From: an uncultured Clostridia bacterium
Lineage (GTDB): Bacteria > Bacillota > Clostridia > TANB77 > CAG-508
DNA length: 57,625 bases
Reading direction: 5' to 3'
Assembly (NCBI GenBank): GCA_934155265.1
Contig: CAKPGU010000011.1
Span: 1 to 57,625, forward strand
In this document: positions 45,249 to 53,072 of the stretch, in pieces
Layout: every line of letters starts with the position of its first letter
Numbering within the stretch: position 1 is the stretch's first letter
The notes under the pieces: model-generated
What the model saw: only the letters and a program-made list of their open reading frames with translations
The model's database searches: none
Told to the model about the DNA's origin: nothing
Made by a program: the position numbers and the translations under genes

Positions 45249-46562
45249 ATGGATAAAGATTATACTGATATAGCAAAAAAAATAGTTCAAAACCCAAACC
45301 AAATTGAGGAAATATTGGATATGTTAGAATCAAAAATGGAATTAAATCCATTAATTAAAGAATTAAATTATGCAAGAAGATTTCCAAGAGATATTTTTGG
45401 AGATGAGATTGATAGTGCAAAATATATTTCAGATATATCTAATGTTATGGATATAGTTTTATCGCGTATGGATAAAGAAAATTTTATAAGTAGGGATTAT
45501 AAAGGATTGGATAGTACAACAATGCGTAAGATGATTGATCTATATGATTTTGATTGTATGGATTTGGGAACAATTCTAGCATATAATCCAGAACAATTAG
45601 ATAAAATAGTTGAAGCAGACATGGATTTTATGGGATGGAATGCACTGGAAGAGATATTGAGAGATATCATATCAGAACCTGGAGAATATTTTTGGGAAGA
45701 AAATGATACAAATGCGTTAGAAAATAATGTTCGTAATGTTTTACCAAGAGTATCTGAATTGGCAATGCAAAAAAATCCATTTATTAAGAAGAATAAGCAA
45801 GTTATTGAAAATCCAAAAGAATCAATTAGTAAAACTTTAGAAAACAAAGATGGACATGGAAAAATACGTTCTATTGAAATTAAAGCATTAAACACTATTA
45901 TAAAATATGAAGATGAATATGAAGTATCGCTTGAAACATTTGAGGTATTTGGGAATAACAGAACTGCTACTGAAAAATGTGAAGATGAGAGATTTGAACA
46001 ATACGGCGAATTAACTAATTATGAAGCAGAAATAGGAAGTGCATATGGTTCTTATGCAGTTGCGACAGGTAAAATAAAAGAAGAAAATTATTCTCCAAAA
46101 GATTTTGTTGATTATACAGGTCTGGATGTAAATATTGTTAAATTATTAGCTAATGCAGGAAATATTTCAGGAAGTAAAGAAGCAGATAAACAAGTTTATG
46201 ATTTATTACAAGCATATAAAAGAATCCATGGAAACGAACCAATGCAAGATGGTGATCAAGAATTAATAAGTGGAATATTATCATTTGATTTGGAAGGTTT
46301 AGACAAAGTTGGAGTAAAAGAACTTAACAAAGATGGAGCGAAATTTTCTAATGAAGATCTTACTGAAATTAAAGAAGAAATAGCAAATAGTGCATTGTGT
46401 TGCGAAACGAGTGAAATAGCACAAGGAATTAATTCTGATGAATTAAAAGAACTTGTAACTGCACAAGAAATGTCAAGCATAAAAAAAGCTTTAGCAACAT
46501 TTAAACAATATGTAAGAAATATAAAAGATAAAATTTTCAATAAAAATCAAGGGGAAAGGTAG
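45249..46562 (+). CDS. hypothetical protein, large partner of pair 1
   Basis: 437 aa, acidic, mostly helical, without signal peptide or membrane helix. I recognise no domain. The last 30 residues turn basic and amphipathic (ATFKQYVRNIKDKIFNKNQ), similar in character to the tail of the next gene's product. GGAGG precedes ATG 45249. The next gene starts 7 bp after its stop. The same large-small order recurs at 48283/50896 and 53073/54175. A secreted or injected effector with a dedicated partner is one possible reading, but nothing here proves it. Confidence 0.65.
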   Translation: MDKDYTDIAKKIVQNPNQIEEILDMLESKMELNPLIKELNYARRFPRDIFGDEIDSAKYISDISNVMDIVLSRMDKENFISRDYKGLDSTTMRKMIDLYDFDCMDLGTILAYNPEQLDKIVEADMDFMGWNALEEILRDIISEPGEYFWEENDTNALENNVRNVLPRVSELAMQKNPFIKKNKQVIENPKESISKTLENKDGHGKIRSIEIKALNTIIKYEDEYEVSLETFEVFGNNRTATEKCEDERFEQYGELTNYEAEIGSAYGSYAVATGKIKEENYSPKDFVDYTGLDVNIVKLLANAGNISGSKEADKQVYDLLQAYKRIHGNEPMQDGDQELISGILSFDLEGLDKVGVKELNKDGAKFSNEDLTEIKEEIANSALCCETSEIAQGINSDELKELVTAQEMSSIKKALATFKQYVRNIKDKIFNKNQGER

Positions 46563-46568
46563 AATTTT

Positions 46569-47024
46569 ATGAGTAACAACGAATATGCTATTGTTTTATC
46601 TGAGACTTATATTATCTTAAATAGATTAAATAAAGAATTATATTTAAAATTACCAAAGGATTTAATTAATTTTATAAAATATAATAGAGCTTCAGAATTT
46701 AATTTTAAATATGATTCAAGAAAGAAGCTAATAGATCAGGATATAAAACAAGAAACGAAGGCACTAATATCAGGAATATATTTGAATTATTGTGCTAGTG
46801 AAAGTGAAAAACAAGATTTATTAACAATATGTAAAGAGAATGAAATAAAACATTTGAATGAAATTAGTCAAAAATATAATCCAGATAATTTATTTAAAAA
46901 TAAAAATACTATAACTGTGATAAATGATGAAACTCAACAAGAATCTACTTCTATGATTGAATACAAAGAAAAGAATTTTTTACAAAAAATATTTGATAAA
47001 ATTAAACATTTATTTAGAAAGTAA
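46569..47024 (+). CDS. small helical protein with basic amphipathic C terminus, partner of pair 1
   Basis: 151 aa, paralogous to the protein at 50896. Shared features are an N-terminal helix region, KLPKDLINFI (KLPKSLFKMI in the paralogue), YNPDNLFKN and the C-terminal EKNFLQKIFDKIKHLF followed by Arg/Lys. The C-terminal segment could dock to membrane or partner. The two genes are far more alike at the DNA level in this 3' part than elsewhere. There is no known family. GGGGAAAGG lies upstream, within the end of the previous gene. Confidence 0.7.
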   Translation: MSNNEYAIVLSETYIILNRLNKELYLKLPKDLINFIKYNRASEFNFKYDSRKKLIDQDIKQETKALISGIYLNYCASESEKQDLLTICKENEIKHLNEISQKYNPDNLFKNKNTITVINDETQQESTSMIEYKEKNFLQKIFDKIKHLFRK

Positions 47025-47035
47025 TATTATGCACA

Positions 47036-47066
47036 TACCCTAAACATTAGATTATGTGATAGGGTA
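47036..47066 (+). terminator. hairpin after pair 1
   Basis: TACCCTA and TAGGGTA enclose an inner ACAT/ATGT stem. An A-rich rather than T-rich tail follows, so it may act as an RNA end structure. Confidence 0.4.
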
Positions 47067-47076
47067 AAATAAAAAA

Positions 47077-47344
47077 GTATTTGGAACAAAGAAAAACGAT
47101 AAAAAACGTGCTAATGGGAATGTAAACTATATTATAAATAGAAAAACAAATAAAGTTCATTTAAAAGATAATGGTTGTAATAATTTTAAAAATGTGGATT
47201 CTAAGTATTTAAATGAAACAACAGCAACTGAAAAAGATTTGATAAAAAGCAGGATTAACAGCTTGTGAAAAATGTATGAAAAACATTAAAATGTTTTTGG
47301 AGGTAAAAAATATGCTATATTATCATAGTGAAATAAAAAAATGA
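47077..47344 (+). pseudogene. frameshifted zinc-ribbon (Ada/thermonuclease tail-like) fragment
   Basis: The frame GNVNYIINRKTNKVHLKDNG, CNNFKNVDSKYL, TATEKDLIK goes out of register at AAAAA (47245 region). Removing one A continues as AGLTACEKCMKNIK. The whole matches the His/Cys pattern (KxHxxxC … AGYxPCxxC) of small metal-binding domains found in Ada and at the ends of secreted nucleases. There is no start codon or ribosome site. It is a decayed gene end. Confidence 0.6.
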
Positions 47345-47598
47345 TATCTTCTAATAAAATAAAACAAATCCGTATGAAAGAGAAATTATATAATTTAGGA
47401 AAAACTGAAATTGATTATGAAGGAATTAAAATAAACATTTATGATAAAGAAAGAATGCTAATAGATTTAGCTAGAAACAAAAATCAAATTGGATATGATT
47501 TATATAAAGAAATTATATCTAATTACAGAAAACTAGCTTTAAAGAGAGACTATCGTAAATGTTGTGTAAATCGGATTTCCTTCCGATTGATAACTTGA
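47341..47598 (+). pseudogene. C-terminal fragment of an AbiEi-like (type IV) antitoxin
   Basis: The frame reads IKQIRMKEKLYNLGKTEIDY, INIYDKERMLIDLARNKNQI and GYDLYKEIISNYRK, which resembles the C-terminal half of AbiEi-family antitoxin/regulators (…VYNIEKTLCDIL…). The N-terminal winged helix is missing and a stop lies just upstream. The last 14 residues (from CCVNR) belong to the leader of the downstream toxin locus, not to the family. No AbiEii toxin gene is present. Confidence 0.6.
47569..47588 (+). promoter_or_regulatory. stem-loop in the leader of the small toxin mRNA
   Basis: AATCGGA-TTTCCT-TCCGATT forms a perfect 7-bp stem about 30 nt before the ribosome site. A competing pairing GATTTCC/GGAAATC (47574-47607) also exists. 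Such leader structures control translation in type I toxin mRNAs. Confidence 0.5.
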
Positions 47599-47629
47599 AA
47601 GGAAATCTTTGAAAAATGAGGTGAACATT

Positions 47630-47719
47630 TTGAGTTCATTTGACTTAATATGGCATCTTATTGTTTTATTATTACTTAGCTTAAGTGATAGCAATAAAGA
47701 TGACAATTCTCAAGACTAG
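47630..47719 (+). CDS. 29-aa membrane peptide, candidate Fst/Ldr-type type I toxin
   Basis: TTG start at 47630 with GAGGTG (47618-47623) 6 bases upstream. The peptide MSSFDLIWHLIVLLLLSLSD has one hydrophobic helix and then a short charged tail (SNKDDNSQD), the layout of Fst-superfamily toxins and the small holin-like toxins of Bacillota, which insert in the cell's own membrane. Downstream are a GAAA-tetraloop hairpin (47716-47729) and a terminator (47731-47751 plus T-rich tail). A convergent small RNA on the other strand carries a sequence able to pair with its start region. Confidence 0.65.
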   Translation: MSSFDLIWHLIVLLLLSLSDSNKDDNSQD

Positions 47720-47763
47720 CGAAAGCTAGGAGGTAGTCTGACCAACTGCCTTTATTTTATTTT
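47716..47763 (+). terminator. toxin mRNA 3' end: tetraloop hairpin and terminator
   Basis: CTAGC-GAAA-GCTAG (47716-47729), then AGGTAGT-CTGACCA-ACTGCCT (47731-47751, one G-U pair) and TTATTTTATTTT. Confidence 0.75.
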
Positions 47764-47770
47764 GGTACAC

Positions 47771-47843
47771 AAAAAAAGAGATATGCGACCAACATATCTC
47801 TGTAAACATTTGAGTTCTTCGACTTATTCTCTTGCTTAAGCTA
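47771..47843 (-). ncRNA. convergent small antisense RNA (candidate antitoxin of the Fst-like locus)
   Basis: On the minus strand a strong promoter (TTGACA 47876-47871, 16 nt, TATACT 47854-47849) is followed about 70 nt later by GAGATATG-TTGGTCG-CATATCTC and seven T, a good terminator ending near 47771. The RNA includes the complement of 47806-47826, a diverged copy of 47625-47647 at the toxin start, so it can pair with the toxin ribosome-start region in trans. This is the arrangement of the pAD1 par locus (RNA II against fst mRNA). Confidence 0.65.
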
Positions 47844-47848
47844 AATAT

Positions 47849-47876
47849 AGTATACTACTTTTTTAGTATATGTCAA
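47849..47876 (-). promoter_or_regulatory. promoter of the antisense RNA
   Basis: TTGACA-16-TATACT on the minus strand; it begins 12 bp after the stop codon of the XRE-type regulator gene. Confidence 0.75.
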
Positions 47877-47887
47877 ATGATTTTTTA

Positions 47888-48130
47888 TTAAAGTTCAGTA
47901 TTAAAGTAATCTGCCGATACATTAAAAATTTTTGCAAAAGCAAATAATTCAAAATCATGTACTAGACGATTATTATGTTCTATTTTTGAAATTTCTTTTT
48001 CAGTCAAATCAATTCCTTCAAGTTGTAATTTTTCTGCAACTTGTTTTTGAGACATTTTTGCAATATTTCTTAGTTCTTTTAATTTTATTCCAGATATATT
48101 TCTATATTCATTATATTTTTTAATCTTCAT
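47888..48130 (-). CDS. XRE-family helix-turn-helix regulator
   Basis: 80 aa, almost entirely one HTH_3 domain: GIKLKELRNIAKMSQKQVAE, then LTEKEISKIEHNNRLVHDFE and LFAFAKIFNVSADYF. It is a cytosolic DNA-binding repressor of phage or toxin-locus type. GAGG precedes ATG 48130. It is divergent from the LRR-transglutaminase gene and just upstream of the antisense RNA promoter, so either may be its target. Confidence 0.9.
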   Translation of the reverse strand: MKIKKYNEYRNISGIKLKELRNIAKMSQKQVAEKLQLEGIDLTEKEISKIEHNNRLVHDFELFAFAKIFNVSADYFNTEL

Positions 48131-48210
48131 TTTATAACCTCATTCGCTTTATTAACGATTTTATTTTATTATATTTTCAAAACATTTTATCTCTAATAAA
48201 GCAAATTACA

Positions 48211-48238
48211 TTGACTTTAAAATTAGTTATGGTAAAAT
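48211..48238 (+). promoter_or_regulatory. promoter of pair 2
   Basis: TTGACT (48211-48216), a 16-nt spacer, then TGGTAAAAT with TAAAAT at 48233-48238. Confidence 0.65.
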
Positions 48239-48282
48239 CTCATTGAGGTATTTTAAATTAATCTAATTAAGGAGAATTTTGT

Positions 48283-50889
48283 ATGAATAATGAAATAATT
48301 GTAGAAGATCTTAGTTTAGCATTATTGTTAAGAAATACTCTTGAACAAAATGGTAATAGAAATCCTAAATATAGTATGATGGATTATAAAAAATTTACAT
48401 TAGAAGAACTAGAAACAATTACGAGTTTGAAATTGGAAGGAGCTAGATTTGAAGATATTAGTGCATTAAAATATTGCACTAATTTAAGAGAATTGTCTAT
48501 TGTTTCGGCTAATGCAAAAAAAATAAATACAAATCTTAGTAATGAAGCAAAATATAATTATTTAATGAAAAAAAATAATATTAAAGATTTTTCGGTAATA
48601 GAGGGGTTGAAAAATTTAGAATTTTTAACAATTAGCTATGATGACAATTTAACACACTTAGATTTATCAAATTTAAGAAATTTAGTAGCATTAGATTTAA
48701 ACCATAACCCTAACTTAGTAAAAGTAAAAGGATTAGAAAGTGCAACAGAATTGTCAGACTTAGCATTATATGGAAACCATATTTCACATCCTTTTGATTT
48801 GCCAAGTATGATAACAAATGGAATGTTAAACAATGTCGAATTAGATTTTGATATGTATCCTTTATTAAGACAAGCATATCCTAATCTGAATGATTTTTTA
48901 AGTGAGCAACAAAGATTTGGGGTTAATTGTAAATGGCAAGAAAATCTTAGCAATATAAGAACAAATAGTATTTCTACATCTAGAATAAATACAATGGATA
49001 AAAAAGCACAAGACATTTTGCATAGTATTATTAGACCAGGTTACAGTGATATAGAGAAAATTTCTGCTATATATGCTTATATAATACAAAATGTTCAATA
49101 TGATTATGAATCCTTGGCAGCTGCAAAAGGAGAGAAAAATTCTGCTTATGAAGAAGCTAAAAATAATTTGGGTGAAAGAATCAGTACAATATTAGATAGA
49201 AGGCAATCAAGCTACAACGCAATATTACAAGGCAAAGGAGTTTGTGAAGGATATACAAATATGATGCATTATTTATTAAATTCAGTAGGAATAAAATCCA
49301 AAACTGTTAGTTGCAATGCTAATTTAGATAGCGCAGTGGTAGGAGCTAATAGCAATCATTCTGTTATTAAAGTTGAAATAGGAGATAATTGGTACTATTT
49401 TGATCCAACCTGGGATGCTCAAGAAAATGTTTTGAAAAATTTTATGAAAACAAAAGATGAGTTTAGCAAAAACCATGTATTAAGTATGACCGAGGATCAA
49501 ATAAAATCTCCAGAGACAAAAGCCTATTCTAATGCAGAATTAACTCAAATATTAAGAAAAGTAGTTGCAGATAGAGAAAACATAAAAGAAAACAATTACA
49601 AACCTTTTGAAAGTTATGAAAGAGATATTAGTAATAGAGATAACATAAATTCTTCATATTATTGGGAACAGCAAAAAGAACAAGATATAAATGAATGGCA
49701 TGAATATGGTGTGTATCACAATGTAAAAGACTTTGATAACAAAACATTTGGATATGGTTTAGATATACCAGAAGACAGAGAATATGTAGAATATGTTGGA
49801 GAAAAGCTTGGAGAAGAATATGCAAGAGGAGCAAAGGGAGAAAGGGCTGAATTAGCAAGACAATTTGCTATGCTTGAAGTACAGGGGAGATTTGGAGATT
49901 TTTTAGATATATATAATTCAGAAGAAGTAAGTGGATATGACAATCCTAAATTATTATTACAATTAGAAAAAGTTAGTGGATTAAATATTGAGGAATTTGA
50001 AGATACAATTGGACTTGATACTTCAGTATTACATCAAGATATTTTTGTTGCAACTTATGAAATTGAAGAATGGGATAGTGCTTTAAAAAAGAATGTGATG
50101 AAACCTATTAAAGAGTATTATCAAAAGGATGCAGATGGAAATTTTGATATTATTGGAACTGGTACAGAAAACGAGACTACATTTGTAATAGATGGAATGC
50201 AACTTAATGTTGAAACTGAAAATGTATTGCAGGGAGATTCAATCGAAAAAGTAACTCAAAGAGAAATGGGAGACAGATTAATAAAAAATGGAATAGAAGA
50301 TTCTTTAAAAAGTGGTAAGGTAACAGAAGTGGCACAATTAACTGATATGAGTTTCCTAAAGGATTTCAGAGAACAATGTGGGATACCAGAAAATTGGAAT
50401 CTAAATGGAAGAACATTTATTGTATCAACAATAAATGAAAAAGGAGAAGAAGATTTTGACATTATAATTAGAGATGATGGAGCAGGAGAAACATCATATG
50501 AACATTTAACAGGAATAAATGCTATCGAAAAAAGTGGAAGAGAAATGTATACTACAACAGGAAGACATATACCTGGAGGAGCAGAAGAATTAAATAAAAC
50601 TCAATCATTAAAAGAATTTATGACAAAAAGTGGACATAGATATACAATAACTAGAAATGCAGAGGGAAAACTTGGATTTAATGAGATTTTTAGAGAAAAT
50701 GAGAATATAATACAGGGACAACATATAGATGCATATACATATTCAACAGATGATTTGAAACATGTTTATGTAGAGGCTGAAATAGACTATAAAGATGAAA
50801 AAAAAGCTTTCGGGACAATAGAAAGAACAAAATCAGAAAGAGAACAAACACAAAATAAAGGAAAAGAAAATAATTTTGAAGGGAGATAG
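48283..50889 (+). CDS. leucine-rich-repeat and transglutaminase-like protein, large partner of pair 2
   Basis: 868 aa, no signal peptide or membrane helix. Residues 45-175 are leucine-rich repeats (for example NLRELSIVSANA, NLEFLTISYDDNLTHLDLSN and NLVALDLNHNPNLVKVKGL). Residues 240-390 are a transglutaminase/papain-like fold with catalytic Cys in GKGVCEGYTNMM, His in NSNHSVIKV and Asp in YYFDPTWD. The C-terminal 450 residues are acidic and unrecognised. LRR plus transglutaminase is common in exported effectors, but the export route is not evident. AAGGAG precedes ATG 48283. The small partner gene starts 6 bp downstream. Confidence 0.8.
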   Translation: MNNEIIVEDLSLALLLRNTLEQNGNRNPKYSMMDYKKFTLEELETITSLKLEGARFEDISALKYCTNLRELSIVSANAKKINTNLSNEAKYNYLMKKNNIKDFSVIEGLKNLEFLTISYDDNLTHLDLSNLRNLVALDLNHNPNLVKVKGLESATELSDLALYGNHISHPFDLPSMITNGMLNNVELDFDMYPLLRQAYPNLNDFLSEQQRFGVNCKWQENLSNIRTNSISTSRINTMDKKAQDILHSIIRPGYSDIEKISAIYAYIIQNVQYDYESLAAAKGEKNSAYEEAKNNLGERISTILDRRQSSYNAILQGKGVCEGYTNMMHYLLNSVGIKSKTVSCNANLDSAVVGANSNHSVIKVEIGDNWYYFDPTWDAQENVLKNFMKTKDEFSKNHVLSMTEDQIKSPETKAYSNAELTQILRKVVADRENIKENNYKPFESYERDISNRDNINSSYYWEQQKEQDINEWHEYGVYHNVKDFDNKTFGYGLDIPEDREYVEYVGEKLGEEYARGAKGERAELARQFAMLEVQGRFGDFLDIYNSEEVSGYDNPKLLLQLEKVSGLNIEEFEDTIGLDTSVLHQDIFVATYEIEEWDSALKKNVMKPIKEYYQKDADGNFDIIGTGTENETTFVIDGMQLNVETENVLQGDSIEKVTQREMGDRLIKNGIEDSLKSGKVTEVAQLTDMSFLKDFREQCGIPENWNLNGRTFIVSTINEKGEEDFDIIIRDDGAGETSYEHLTGINAIEKSGREMYTTTGRHIPGGAEELNKTQSLKEFMTKSGHRYTITRNAEGKLGFNEIFRENENIIQGQHIDAYTYSTDDLKHVYVEAEIDYKDEKKAFGTIERTKSEREQTQNKGKENNFEGR

Positions 50890-50895
50890 CATAAT

Positions 50896-51354
50896 ATGAA
50901 TGTAGATACTCAAGAAATGTATTCAGAAGTATACAGTATATTGAATTTATTAGGAAATAATTATATTGCTAAATTACCCAAAAGCCTATTCAAAATGATA
51001 GAAGAAGAAAAATCTAGTACATATAATCCACAGTATAGTGAAGATAAAAGTTTGAATGAACAAAATATAAAAAGAGAGTCATTAGCTATGATAGCATTGT
51101 TTCACTTAAATTATTGGTGTAATTCTAATGAAGAAAAAGAACAATTAAAGCAATTGTTTAAAAACAACGAAGAAAAACATCAAGCAGAGATTAGAGAAAA
51201 GTATAATCCAGATAATTTATTTAAAAATCGAAAACAAGAGAACACAACGGAATCACAACCTTTTATAAATGATGTAGCAATTGTAAAATATAAAGAAAAG
51301 AATTTCTTACAAAAAATATTTGATAAAATTAAATATTTATTTAAGAAAAATTAG
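50896..51354 (+). CDS. small helical protein with basic amphipathic C terminus, partner of pair 2
   Basis: 152 aa, paralogue of 46569 (shared KLPKxL, KYNPDNLFKN, KYKEKNFLQKIFDKIKYLFK). It is predicted helical and without signal peptide. The end is strongly basic and amphipathic and could bind membrane. Its ribosome site GGGAG lies in the end of the LRR-transglutaminase gene, so the two are translated together. A role as chaperone, anchor or immunity partner for the large protein is possible; none is shown. Confidence 0.7.
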   Translation: MNVDTQEMYSEVYSILNLLGNNYIAKLPKSLFKMIEEEKSSTYNPQYSEDKSLNEQNIKRESLAMIALFHLNYWCNSNEEKEQLKQLFKNNEEKHQAEIREKYNPDNLFKNRKQENTTESQPFINDVAIVKYKEKNFLQKIFDKIKYLFKKN

Positions 51355-51393
51355 AAAATACGGAATGTGCACTTAAAGCAAAAGATTATAATA

Positions 51394-51422
51394 AAAAGGG
51401 GCTGTAAAAAAAGTCCCTTTTG
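51394..51422 (+). terminator. rho-independent terminator after pair 2
   Basis: AAAAGGGGCT and AGTCCCTTTT pair (one G-T), around an A-rich loop. The region 51423-51600 that follows is AT-rich and I see no gene in it. Confidence 0.75.
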
Positions 51423-51611
51423 CCTATGCTATGCATTAGCTCGGGTTAGGGTCTAATCTAGTAAACTATTTCAGACTCATAAATAATATTATTTATAATA
51501 TATATCATTCTTCTTAATAAATAAATCATACGATATTTTTTATAAAAAGTATAGTTTTTTTATAAAATTTTTCAAAAATAATTATAATTAAGCATCTACT
51601 TTACATAAAAA

Positions 51612-51640
51612 TTGACTTTTTCTATATTTTATGATAAAAT
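51612..51640 (+). promoter_or_regulatory. promoter of the 51734 gene
   Basis: TTGACT (51612-51617), a 17-nt spacer ending in TGA, then TAAAAT (51635-51640). Confidence 0.7.
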
Positions 51641-51733
51641 ATAAATGTTAACGTAAACTTAGAATAAGCACTTGGAGAAAGGCAAGTGTAAGATTGTAAC
51701 CTAAAAAAATGAATATAAAGAGGAGAGAGCATT

Positions 51734-52396
51734 ATGATGGAGACTACAATTATGACAGAAGGAACAATGGACAAGGCAGTTTATTTGAAAATTGAGAATG
51801 AAGATGTACAATTTATAGGATTTGTAAAATCTAATATCTCAATGACACAAGAAATGGAGGAGGTTGCAAATAAGATTCTTTCTACATTATACGACGTATG
51901 GACACAAAAATACGACCGTATTAATTGGATTACTCATAATTCAGAATTTAGATATGAATCATTGAAGAAACCGTTATTGGTTGCTTGGAATGCTGAAAAA
52001 TCTAAATTAATTGATACCAAAAAAGCTTGTATGTCGATTACAGCGATATGCAATTTTCCTAAGAAGAAAAAAGCTTTTTGGGTAAATACGGGAAGTGATA
52101 TGGTCTATGCAAGTAAAAGAGGAGGAAAAGTTTTAGAAGCATTATGCACACAGACCAAAAAACTTAAAACCTTTAAAGAACAAAGTATTTTTACAATGGA
52201 TAGTGATTATTTTTTCAAAGCAGAAGGATCTGTAATTAAAAATTATAAGACACTTTGCATTGTTTCTGAAGAAGCAATAAAATACTTTGAAGAAAACATA
52301 AAGGAGGGAATCAAAGTTACACAGGAAAGATTAGAAGGCTTTTCTTTTGGAAAACAAAATCCAATTATTATTGGACAAATAAGTGCTAACAATTAG
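51734..52396 (+). CDS. hypothetical protein with a decayed copy at 40.8 kb
   Basis: 220 aa, soluble, basic. No family is recognised. It has mixed alpha/beta character, with CMSITAICNFPKKKKAFWVN in the middle and FGKQNPIIIGQISANN at the end. GAGGAG lies upstream of ATG 51734; a second ATG follows directly at 51737. A 76-bp gap separates it from the transglutaminase-like gene, and both genes together are represented by the deleted copy at 40780-41100, so they travel as a pair. Composition is less AT-rich than the flanking large/small pairs. Confidence 0.65.
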   Translation: MMETTIMTEGTMDKAVYLKIENEDVQFIGFVKSNISMTQEMEEVANKILSTLYDVWTQKYDRINWITHNSEFRYESLKKPLLVAWNAEKSKLIDTKKACMSITAICNFPKKKKAFWVNTGSDMVYASKRGGKVLEALCTQTKKLKTFKEQSIFTMDSDYFFKAEGSVIKNYKTLCIVSEEAIKYFEENIKEGIKVTQERLEGFSFGKQNPIIIGQISANN

Positions 52397-52471
52397 AAAG
52401 GAGAAGAAAGCTTTATTCAGTTAGCAGTAATAAAACATCAACTATAAATTAACAAATGGAGGAATTATCTT

Positions 52472-52945
52472 ATGAGAGATATTAGAAAGCAGTATGAAAA
52501 GGTAGTAGTTGGTAACAGATATGATTTATCCAAGGCAGGAGAACATACAATGAGCATCATATACTCAGGTATCAAGGCAAACGAAATGCCAGAAACTGAG
52601 AGAATGTATGTTGAAGCCAATCATGTTGGATGTTGTTTGCATTATAGCATGTATCTTGTTTCTTTATTACACGAAGCAGGAATTGAATGCTATTTTACAA
52701 TAACACCTGAAGAAGATGGTGGAAATCATTGTAGTGTGCTTTACTTTGATGAGAAAGGAGATAAAGTTATTGCTGATCCAGTTATGGATATAAAAGCAGG
52801 AACTGTTGACAAACATATGTGTATTCCATATGACGAATTTGTAGAAAATGCAATTCGACATGAGATTTCACATTATGATGTTTTTGGAATTAATGGAGAG
52901 GAGGCTTTTTTCAATGAATTCTTGTCTAATTGTAAACTGCAATAA
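52472..52945 (+). CDS. transglutaminase-like cysteine protein
   Basis: 157 aa, a minimal transglutaminase/NlpC-like core. Candidate catalytic Cys in HVGCCLHYSMYLVSLL (second Cys begins the helix), His in GGNHCSVLYF and Asp in VIADPVMDIKAG follow the family order and spacing. There is no signal peptide. It could be a peptidase, amidase or acyl-transferase; the substrate is unknown. GGAGG precedes ATG 52472. It is paired with the 51734 gene. Confidence 0.7.
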   Translation: MRDIRKQYEKVVVGNRYDLSKAGEHTMSIIYSGIKANEMPETERMYVEANHVGCCLHYSMYLVSLLHEAGIECYFTITPEEDGGNHCSVLYFDEKGDKVIADPVMDIKAGTVDKHMCIPYDEFVENAIRHEISHYDVFGINGEEAFFNEFLSNCKLQ

Positions 52946-52960
52946 TTTGCAGTTAGTTAA

Positions 52961-52996
52961 TAAAAAGTATCTTACGGGAGGTGAGGTACTTTTTTT
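52961..52996 (+). terminator. rho-independent terminator
   Basis: AAAAAGTATCT and AGGTACTTTTT form the stem (one G-U pair), with a G-rich loop and a T-run. Confidence 0.75.
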
Positions 52997-53072
52997 ACAA
53001 TTTTATTGATTTTTTATTTTTATAATGATAGTATATTATTAGATTATTATATTTTATGTACGGAGGAAAAAT

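Noticed and set aside
47593..47640. The end of the AbiEi-like frame as real coding sequence
   Set aside because: The last residues fall in the toxin leader hairpin and show no family similarity.
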